Below are positions 1-6,370 of a DNA stretch of 64,000 nt, one piece after another. Source of the DNA: an uncultured Oscillospiraceae bacterium (GTDB taxonomy: Bacteria > Bacillota > Clostridia > Oscillospirales > Oscillospiraceae); assembly GCA_910587255.1 (NCBI GenBank), contig CAJUKT010000073.1, positions 1 to 64,000 on the forward strand. The letters are read 5' to 3'. Made by a program: the position numbers and the translations under genes. The first letter of the stretch is position 1. Every line of letters begins with the position of its first letter. The notes beneath the pieces are model-generated. The model made no database searches, was not told the origin of the DNA, and worked only from the letters and a program-made list of their open reading frames with translations.

Positions 1-111
1 CTCTTTGCAAGAGAAAAAATACATAATATTTTCTTGCCTTTTCTTGACGGTTGTGGCCGTCTTTCATGAGTATCTGTAAGCGCAGATTGTCGGTGCGTAT
101 CCTTAAATGAA

Positions 112-414
112 TTACACTTCGGTGTAAAAGCCAACCTTGAGATAGTCCCGCCCGAAGCGGCTCATGTCCTTGACGATGATCGTTGCCACGTTCCCGGCCT
201 CCACCTCGGCAATCATGGCCTTGAAGCCGTCCCGGTCGAAGGTCGTGCCGCTCACTCCATCGTCCGTGAAGTGGCGGACATTGGTGAAGCTGTTCCGTTT
301 GCAGAAGTCCTCCAAAAATGCCTGCTGATTCAGAATGGAATTGCTGGGGCCTTGTAACTCATCGTCGCGGCTTAACCGCTCATAAAGTGCTGTAATCTTA
401 GTGCTGTGCGCCAT
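112..414 (-). pseudogene. Truncated serine recombinase, N-terminal catalytic domain only
   Basis: The reading frame encodes 100 residues of a large serine recombinase resolvase domain. ITALYERLSRDDELQG carries the usual catalytic-serine region (RLSRDDE), and DMSRFGRDYLKVGFYTEV matches the conserved helix after the active site. Known family members run 400-600 aa with recombinase and zinc-ribbon domains; here the frame ends in TAA right after FYTEV, so only the catalytic domain remains. The ATG at 414 is preferred because GGAGG lies 8 bases upstream; a GTG at 450 is in frame but lacks a ribosome site. Its start lies 38 bases beyond the stop of the upstream surface-protein gene. Almost certainly non-functional for integration. 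Confidence 0.8.
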
Positions 415-452
415 GTTCGCCACCTCCTGTTGTTGTGCGGATTTCTCCACCC

Positions 453-2939
453 TTACGATATTAACCCTTTCTGTGCCATATTGGAGCGTACCACCTCAAT
501 GACGGTAATACCGCTTTTTTCCTCGGAATTTTCCTGCACCACATCAAAGTAGACAGGCTCGGAGTTAAGGACATAGCCGTAAGGGGCTTGCACCTCAACG
601 AGAGAATAGCCCGTGCCGTATTCCAAGGTCTGGGGAGTGATAAGCTCGCCGTCCGCCGTGGTGTAAAAGGTGTCGATGGTGGTTACTTCGGGATAGGTGA
701 AGGTCATGCTTACAAGGTTTCCGCTTGGGTCATAAATCTGGAAGCCCGCACCTGCATACGGAATGGTGTTGCCCGTTTCCGCATCTTTCTTCACGATTTT
801 GATATAGCTCTCAAAGTTGGCATTGTTGATAAGATAACGGTAGGTGTTCCCGTCCTTATTGATAAACACATCAAAGGGCTTCATCAGCTCACGCCCCTCC
901 CATCCAGAGGTCTGCTTCACGGTGTAGATGCCGTAAGGCATATCCTTGGTCTGGGCGAAGCCGTTTTCATCGCAGGTCAAAATGTCACGCTCGGTTTCCT
1001 TGGCGGCTTCATAGCTGCCTGCGGATTTGAGATAGACTTCAAAGGTCGCTCCCGTTTCGGGTGTTTCAATCTGGGTTTCCCCGTCATCGGTGTGCTTGAT
1101 AACGGCGATATTGCCCTTGATGACCTGCTCGGTCACATCGTTAGCGGTGCTGTTACGCTCCACGGTATAAAGCTCTGGCTCTGCACCTACCTTGTGAACA
1201 GTAGTGTCAAGCAAATATCCCTCGGACGGGCTGATTTCTCGGATAGTCCAGTCATAGCCGCAGATATAATACTTGGTGGTGAACTGCCCGTTTTCATCGG
1301 TGGTATAGGTGTCAACAAGCTGCCCGTCATTGTAAATTCCGTAGACCGCACCTGCGAGGGACGCATCGCCCTGTGCCGTGCCTGCCTCATAGTCGCTCTT
1401 GGTGACGGTGACATTGAACTTCTTTAAGATGTTGGTAAAGCTGCGGCTCGTGACCTTTTTCCACTCAATCGGTGCGGTCTGGGAAGCGGGGACGACATAG
1501 CGGATGGCGGTATCCACTTCCTCCACGGTGTACGGGGTGCTGCCGCTGATAAGCACATTCTGGAACATGGCAACGCCCTGTGCATCGGTCACGGCGTACT
1601 CGTCCACGGGCAGACCGCTGAGCGAAGTGCCGTAAAGGTGGAACTTCACGCCCTCCACAAGATTGTCCTCGGAAGTCTTGATAACCTTCAAGTCGCCACG
1701 CTTCAGCACATTGTTAAAGGTGACGGTAGAGGTGTGACCGCTGACGATTGTCACCCTCTGGACGCTCTGCGGCTCATAGCGGTCAATGCTCTGCTCGGTG
1801 ACGGTGTAAACGCCCGGCATAAGCTGAACATCCACCGTGCCGTCCGCCTTGGTGGTGACGGTCTGGTTTACGCCGTTCCCAGAGATGTTGAACTTGATGC
1901 CAGATACAACGCCGTCCTCGGAAGTCTTTTGGATATGACCTGTGCCGTAGGTTTCGGTGTCGATTTTCAGATAGAAATACACGGGGTCAGAAGCTCCAGA
2001 AGCCATTGTCTGCTTGCCTACGCAGCCCCAGATGAGCATATCATCGCAGCCCGTGTTGACATTCTTCTGTGCCGTCACCGTCACGGGAGAGGTAATCATC
2101 CTGTCGCTCGTAAAGGTGTACTGGTTGCCGTTTCTGGATACGGTGATGCCGTTTGCGGAAAACCTCATATCGGACATGGTATTGTTGGTGTCCGTGAGGG
2201 TAAGGCTGTATTTCTGGGTGTCGGGGTTGTATTTGAGGGTATAGGTGCTTGCCCTGCTCTGGCTTCTTGCGGTAAAGCTCGGAATGGTGTAATGCTGTGC
2301 CATCTGGGATAAAATCCAGTTGTAGCACCTCTCGGCGGGTCTGCCTGCAAGGGAATAATGGTAGGTGTCGCCGTCAATGCCGTTGGCACTGTGCAGGTCA
2401 GAGGGGCTTGTTCTTAACTGCTGCTGGTATTCCCAGATAATCGTCTGGGTGGCAAAGGCATAATCGTCCGCATTTGTCCCCGCCACGGGAGAGGATTTCC
2501 CCTCGTGCCATCCGTACATCAGAGCCATCATGATGCCGAACTGTGCATCGGTGGGCAGGTTGCGGAAATAGGAGCTGTTGTTGCCGTTCTGGGACACATA
2601 GCTGTTGCCCGTATTGAAATCTATGCCAGACTCAATACAGTAAACTTGGTGTGTGCCGTTCCCGTCATTCATCAGATACTTTCTTTTGGCGTTTCCCGCA
2701 TTGATTGTCCTTACGGAAATGCCGCCGCTGCTGTCGTAAGCAATAAACGAGTAGGAAGATTTGCTGTAATAGTTCTCGCCGTCCGAGCCGACATACTTAT
2801 CGCCAAACGAGGAAGTGCAGCTCTTTCCCTCCTCGCCCGTCCATGCAAAGGCACTCATCGGCAAGGCGGTGACTGCCATCAGCAGGCAGAGCAGGGCGGA
2901 CAGGACACGCCTGCCGCTTAACTTAAACTTTGTTTTCAT
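453..2939 (-). CDS. Thioester (TQXA)-domain surface protein with SpaA/Cna-B repeats, 3'-truncated
   Basis: An 828-residue exported protein. Residues 1-32 form a signal peptide (MKTKFKLSGRRVLSALLCLL, cut near AFA-W). A thioester-type adhesin domain covers roughly 60-330, with Cys101 in VYCIES and Gln165 in ATQTIIW as the likely thioester pair. From about 335 there are four to five SpaA/Cna-B beta-sandwich repeats, each with a TVEE/VTEQ-type Glu motif. Such proteins are carried by clostridial conjugative elements and normally continue for several hundred more residues to a sortase or membrane anchor. Here translation stops after VRSNMAQKGLIS with no anchor, next to the recombinase fragment, suggesting the gene was cut by an insertion or deletion. 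Covalent host adhesion is the family role; retained function is doubtful. Confidence 0.8.
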   Translation of the reverse strand: MKTKFKLSGRRVLSALLCLLMAVTALPMSAFAWTGEEGKSCTSSFGDKYVGSDGENYYSKSSYSFIAYDSSGGISVRTINAGNAKRKYLMNDGNGTHQVYCIESGIDFNTGNSYVSQNGNNSSYFRNLPTDAQFGIMMALMYGWHEGKSSPVAGTNADDYAFATQTIIWEYQQQLRTSPSDLHSANGIDGDTYHYSLAGRPAERCYNWILSQMAQHYTIPSFTARSQSRASTYTLKYNPDTQKYSLTLTDTNNTMSDMRFSANGITVSRNGNQYTFTSDRMITSPVTVTAQKNVNTGCDDMLIWGCVGKQTMASGASDPVYFYLKIDTETYGTGHIQKTSEDGVVSGIKFNISGNGVNQTVTTKADGTVDVQLMPGVYTVTEQSIDRYEPQSVQRVTIVSGHTSTVTFNNVLKRGDLKVIKTSEDNLVEGVKFHLYGTSLSGLPVDEYAVTDAQGVAMFQNVLISGSTPYTVEEVDTAIRYVVPASQTAPIEWKKVTSRSFTNILKKFNVTVTKSDYEAGTAQGDASLAGAVYGIYNDGQLVDTYTTDENGQFTTKYYICGYDWTIREISPSEGYLLDTTVHKVGAEPELYTVERNSTANDVTEQVIKGNIAVIKHTDDGETQIETPETGATFEVYLKSAGSYEAAKETERDILTCDENGFAQTKDMPYGIYTVKQTSGWEGRELMKPFDVFINKDGNTYRYLINNANFESYIKIVKKDAETGNTIPYAGAGFQIYDPSGNLVSMTFTYPEVTTIDTFYTTADGELITPQTLEYGTGYSLVEVQAPYGYVLNSEPVYFDVVQENSEEKSGITVIEVVRSNMAQKGLIS

Positions 2940-2974
2940 AGGCTGAAAAACCGTCCTTTCTTGATTTTGGGCAT

Positions 2975-3007
2975 AAAAAAATCCCCCTGTCGGTTAAAAC
3001 AGAGGGA
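2975..3007 (-). terminator. Rho-independent terminator after the lipoprotein gene
   Basis: Arms 2982-2990 and 2999-3007 pair (one internal mismatch) around an 8-base loop. Read on the minus strand the hairpin is followed by seven T (2975-2981). It lies between the lipoprotein stop and the surface-protein start, so the two genes are probably separately transcribed. Confidence 0.75.
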
Positions 3008-3032
3008 CATACCCGTTGTTTGGTTTTGGCTG

Positions 3033-3821
3033 TTACGCAAAGAGGAAATATATGAGATATTCGCCGTTCCCCCTTGCTTCGCAGTAGATGTTAAAATCTT
3101 TGATTTCATCCATTCCGTATGAGCCAAGGTTGGCGGCTGTGTGGAATGTGATATAGCTCTCAAGGCTCTGCTTTAGGGCTTCGCCTTGGCAGCTCTGGGA
3201 TGCCGTAACGGGATTCCACCATGCGGCGTTGTCTGGGGTTAGGGAGCTGTCCAGACTAAGCCCCATCGACTGCCCGATGCCGATGCAGTCCGCCTTGATT
3301 GCCGCAATGTCAAACTCATAGTCATAGGCTGTTTTCGGCTTGATTTCTTCGGGGGCTGCCGTGGGCTGCGGCGGTGCAGGCGGCGGGGTTTCCGCTATCG
3401 GCTGTTGTGTTTCCTGCGGCTTTTGCTGTGCCGCTTGTGGCTGCTCCGTGGGTGCGGGCGTTGTTTCCGCCGCAGGCTCTTTACTTTCCGAGGACACGGT
3501 AGCCGCAGACTGCCCATTCTCCTTTGGCGGGATTGCCGCCGCAAGCTCTGGCGTTTTTGCATTTTCCTCCACAATCGGCTGTGACTGTTCGGGAGCTTTC
3601 GTGCTTTCGGGTTTTTCCGTTTCCTCTGGGGTTTTGCCCTCCACGGGAGCGTCCGTTTCCTTACTTTCCGAGGGAAAAATGCTGTCCGTACTTTCTGTTT
3701 CGATTTCCGCTCTGGTTTCCTCTGCAAGCTCATTTATCGTTGTGGGTGCTGTTGAAACAGCAGAGCATCCGCTTACCGTCAGCACCAGAAGCATCATTCC
3801 TGCAATCATCTGTTTTTTCAT
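3033..3821 (-). CDS. Mobile-element lipoprotein with Pro/Glu/Thr-rich linker
   Basis: A 262-aa protein from the ATG at 3821. A GGAGG 10 bases upstream supports it; the in-frame TTG at 3827 is too close. The N-terminus has a lipoprotein signal (MKKQMIAGMMLLVLTVSGCS, lipobox VSGC). Residues ~25-165 are a low-complexity linker rich in E, T, P, K and Q, as if spanning the cell wall. The last ~95 residues form a small globular domain starting near YDYEFDIAAIKADCIGIGQS. I recognise this as the sort of lipoprotein that accompanies ParA/ParB and TQXA adhesin genes in clostridial conjugative elements, but no function is assigned. Confidence 0.75.
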   Translation of the reverse strand: MKKQMIAGMMLLVLTVSGCSAVSTAPTTINELAEETRAEIETESTDSIFPSESKETDAPVEGKTPEETEKPESTKAPEQSQPIVEENAKTPELAAAIPPKENGQSAATVSSESKEPAAETTPAPTEQPQAAQQKPQETQQPIAETPPPAPPQPTAAPEEIKPKTAYDYEFDIAAIKADCIGIGQSMGLSLDSSLTPDNAAWWNPVTASQSCQGEALKQSLESYITFHTAANLGSYGMDEIKDFNIYCEARGNGEYLIYFLFA

Positions 3822-3847
3822 AAGCAATCGACCTCCTTTGTGGCTTC

Positions 3848-3876
3848 ATTATACGGAAAACCGCTAAAAACCGCAA
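3848..3876 (-). promoter_or_regulatory. Sigma-A promoter of the lipoprotein gene
   Basis: On the minus strand TTGCGG (-35) and TATAAT (-10) are separated by 17 bases, ending about 27 bases before the lipoprotein ATG. Confidence 0.65.
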
Positions 3877-4031
3877 AGGTGGGAATTTCAGCCCTAACAG
3901 GGATTTGCAGATATTCTTTTTCTCGGATAGTTACTGGCAGTATCAAGGGGGAGAGGTGTGGAGAGGGGGAAAGCGACAATGTGGCTATCCACCCATGCCG
4001 CAAAAGGGCAGACCTCGCCCTCGGTGTGCGG

Positions 4032-4976
4032 CTATCTCTCTTGGCTTCGCTGCCGTTGCAGGTGTCGGTTGTAGAACTCCAACGCCTTGACAACAAAATC
4101 GGTTTCCTGCCCTCTGGGAATTGACCTCGGTATGAGCTTGGTTATCCTCTCGTCCTTGAAGGCGGGCTTTTCTTTCTGGTTGGGCTTTTCCTCCTGCATG
4201 ATGCTCTGGATAACCTCGTCTGTGAGCTTGCCGTCCTGCATAAACTTTTTCATTTTGATAGCCTGTGCAAGTGACGGCGTGGCATCGTTATACTCCATAG
4301 CTTCAAGCAGGGTGTACTGCTGTTCCTCGGTGAGATAGGAGATTTCCACCGCAGGGCGAAACGCTATCTGGCGGTCATCTACCATTTGCAGGATTTCGGG
4401 GACAAGCTCGGTTAGGCGGATAAAGCGGCGTATCTGGTCTTGGCTTTCCCCGACAAGCTCACCTAATTTCTCACGGGAAGTTTTGTTTTCCGACTTCTGT
4501 GCCACTGGCACAGAAGTTAAATCGCTTCTTTGTCCTTGCCTGTTCATTGCTTCAAGCCGCATCTTATACGCAAAGGCTTTCTCACTCGGCAGGATGGTGG
4601 TGCGTTGGAGATTGCTTTCCACCATGACAATAATCGCTTCGTCACGGGTCAGCTCCTTGACCTCGCATTTGAGCGTTTCAAGCCCTGCAAGCTCGCAAGC
4701 CTTTTTCCGCCTGTGACCGCTGATAAGCTCATACCGCCCGTCCTCTTTCAGACGAACAGTAGCAGGGGTCATCACGCCGCTTCGCTTGATGCTATCGACA
4801 AGCTGCTCCATGTCCTCGTCCATTAAGACCTTAAACGGGTGGTCTGGAAACTCGTCAATCTCCGCAAGAGGAATATCCCTTATCTTGCTGAGTGCGGCTT
4901 CTGCACGGCTTTCATCTGTTTCAAACAGGTCATCGTATGCGGTCAGCTCGATTTTGCTTTCTCTGCTTTTCGCCAA
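4032..4976 (-). CDS. parB: ParB/Spo0J-family partition protein (element-encoded)
   Basis: About 314 residues starting at TTG 4976 (GGAGG 9 bases upstream); the frame also opens at 5006 but without a ribosome site. The N-terminal ParB/sulfiredoxin-like nuclease fold is clear: IPLAEIDEFPDHPFKV, then ELISGHRRKKACELAG (the GxRR box) and VMVESNLQR. It is followed by a KorB-type helix-turn-helix (TSREKLGELVGESQDQIRRF). Length and motifs fit element ParB proteins rather than chromosomal Spo0J. It overlaps parA by 47 bases, so the pair is translationally coupled. Role: segregation or regulation of the integrated or excised element, with ParA. Confidence 0.88.
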   Translation of the reverse strand: MAKSRESKIELTAYDDLFETDESRAEAALSKIRDIPLAEIDEFPDHPFKVLMDEDMEQLVDSIKRSGVMTPATVRLKEDGRYELISGHRRKKACELAGLETLKCEVKELTRDEAIIVMVESNLQRTTILPSEKAFAYKMRLEAMNRQGQRSDLTSVPVAQKSENKTSREKLGELVGESQDQIRRFIRLTELVPEILQMVDDRQIAFRPAVEISYLTEEQQYTLLEAMEYNDATPSLAQAIKMKKFMQDGKLTDEVIQSIMQEEKPNQKEKPAFKDERITKLIPRSIPRGQETDFVVKALEFYNRHLQRQRSQER

Positions 4977-5757
4977 GCTCTGCCACCTCCTTTCCGAACT
5001 GTTCATAAGCTGCGGCTACCTTGCCGCCTTTGTCGTAGGCAAAGATGCTTTTCCCCTCTGCGGTGGCTTCCACGGCACGGATGGAGTGTGGTATCTGGGT
5101 ATCGAACACCTTGATTTTCTGCCCATAGGCACTTCTCACCGTGGCGGTGATTTCCTTGGAGATGTTCGTGCGTGGCATTACCATCGTCATAAGGATGCCG
5201 TCAATCCGCAGAGGGGGATTGATTTGCCGTCTGACTTTCGACACGGAGCGAAGCAACAGCTCTAAGCCTTTGGCAGAAAGATAGTGGGGCTGTGTGGGGA
5301 TAACCACGCTGTCAGCCGCCGCCAGTGCGTTGATGGTGAGCATACCAAGGCTCGGCATACAGTCCACGAGTACATAGTCGTAGTTCTTCCTGACCTCGCT
5401 TATGCAGGTTTTCAGCACGCTTTCACGGCTTATGGCGTTAATCAGTCTTACTTCCAAGCCCGACAGCTCGATGTTGGACGGGAGCAGGTCAACGCCCTCA
5501 CCGTGGTGCAGGATGCCTTGGGCGACATCAACGGATTTATCGTCTATGATGTCCTGCATGATGGTGGAGAGAGTGACCTGCAAATCGTCTGGTCTGTGGT
5601 AGCCGAGGGACATGGTTAGGTTTGCCTGTGCATCGGCATCAATGAGCAGGACTTTCTTGCCCTGCTGTGCCAGAGTTACGCCCAGATTCACCGCCGTGGT
5701 GGTCTTGCCGACACCGCCTTTCTGGTTGGTTAAAGCAATTACTTTGCAGTTTGACAT
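4930..5757 (-). CDS. parA: ParA/Soj-family partition ATPase (element-encoded)
   Basis: A 275-aa deviant-Walker P-loop ATPase. KGGVGKTTTAVNLG lies at residues 13-26, followed by VLLIDADAQANLT and DYVLVDCMPSLGMLTINAL. The ATG at 5757 is chosen because AAAGGAGG lies just upstream; the longer frame to 5832 lacks a ribosome site. It drives segregation with the overlapping parB. Lacking an N-terminal HTH extension, it is a short, type-Ib-like ParA. Its base composition is clearly more AT-rich than the chromosomal genes after 6.4 kb, consistent with residence on a mobile element. Confidence 0.9.
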   Translation of the reverse strand: MSNCKVIALTNQKGGVGKTTTAVNLGVTLAQQGKKVLLIDADAQANLTMSLGYHRPDDLQVTLSTIMQDIIDDKSVDVAQGILHHGEGVDLLPSNIELSGLEVRLINAISRESVLKTCISEVRKNYDYVLVDCMPSLGMLTINALAAADSVVIPTQPHYLSAKGLELLLRSVSKVRRQINPPLRIDGILMTMVMPRTNISKEITATVRSAYGQKIKVFDTQIPHSIRAVEATAEGKSIFAYDKGGKVAAAYEQFGKEVAELGEKQRKQNRADRIR

Positions 5758-5877
5758 AGGGTGCGTCCTCCTTTCGCATAGATTTAGCCGCTTTGTCAAG
5801 GCGGCTATGTAAAATGCTATACTAAACCACACACTTTTGAATCCATCAATGATGTGATTTTATAAATGGCAGGGCGC

Positions 5878-5920
5878 AAAAAAGCCGCTTACTCTTAGTT
5901 GAATTAAGAATAAGCGGCTT
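5878..5920 (-). terminator. Terminator after the small element gene
   Basis: AAGCCGCTTA (5882-5891) and TAAGCGGCTT (5911-5920) are perfectly complementary, and an inner TCTTA/TAAGA pair extends the stem. On the minus strand six T (5878-5883) overlap and follow the hairpin. Confidence 0.8.
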
Positions 5921-5934
5921 CATAACGATGCGCC

Positions 5935-6114
5935 TTACATATATTCAATTTTTACTTTCTTTATCGGGGCATTGGCTACCTTGAAGATAAGCTCGTCAAC
6001 GCAGTCCCCATATTTGCCCTGCTGTATGAGCTGATTTTTCAACTCCACAAGGCTATGTAAAAGTAATGATTTTTCCCTGCTGTCTACATATAAGTGTGTT
6101 TTCTTTTCCCTCAT
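5935..6114 (-). CDS. Small uncharacterised protein of the mobile element
   Basis: A 59-aa protein starting MREKKTHLYVDSREKSLL, with AAAGGA 11 bases upstream of the ATG at 6114 (a GTG at 6123 is the alternative). It looks helical in the middle (LHSLVELKNQLIQQG) and has no signal peptide or membrane segment. It has its own promoter and terminator, which argues that it is expressed. Not recognised; similar short ORFs are common next to parA in clostridial conjugative elements. Confidence 0.6.
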   Translation of the reverse strand: MREKKTHLYVDSREKSLLLHSLVELKNQLIQQGKYGDCVDELIFKVANAPIKKVKIEYM

Positions 6115-6140
6115 ACCGTCCACCGTCCTTTCTTGGGTCT

Positions 6141-6169
6141 ATTATAATCAAAGACGGCTTGATATTCAA
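6141..6169 (-). promoter_or_regulatory. Sigma-A promoter for the 59-aa gene
   Basis: Minus-strand TTGAAT and TATAAT with a 17-base spacer, about 27 bases before the start codon. Confidence 0.65.
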
Positions 6170-6184
6170 AGATGCAAACGAGTG

Positions 6185-6224
6185 AAAAAAATAAGCGTAC
6201 CACTATTTCTAATGATACGCTTAT
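6185..6224 (-). terminator. Terminator after the broken element gene
   Basis: ATAAGCGTA (6191-6199) pairs perfectly with TACGCTTAT (6216-6224). On the minus strand the hairpin runs into a T tract (6185-6191). It sits directly downstream of the fragment ending at 6238. Confidence 0.7.
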
Positions 6225-6237
6225 CCTAATTCAGTTC

Positions 6238-6370
6238 TTAATCAAGGTCGATATATACCGTTACGGTAGTTTCTCTCCATTGATTTTTCCTTACATACTG
6301 TCCGTTAGCCTTTCGGTAAGCTGCTGCCTGCTCGAAAGACAGCGGTAATTCAAAGGAAAGAGAACTCCTA
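6238..6370 (-). pseudogene. 3' fragment of a mobile-element gene, truncated at the ppdK junction
   Basis: The minus-strand frame ends ...ELPLSFEQAAAYRKANGQ... and ...WRETTVTVYIDLD then stop. This ~42-residue tail has normal amino-acid composition and its own downstream terminator, but no start. Going upstream the frame runs straight into out-of-frame ppdK sequence at about 6370. It is therefore the last part of a gene whose 5' portion has been lost at the element-chromosome junction. The parent family is not recognised. Confidence 0.55.

Noticed and set aside
453..2939. Long plus-strand frames inside the surface-protein gene (for example 588-1427, 1638-2312)
   Set aside because: Antisense shadows of the adhesin repeats; no ribosome sites, and the minus-strand product has clear signal and domain structure.
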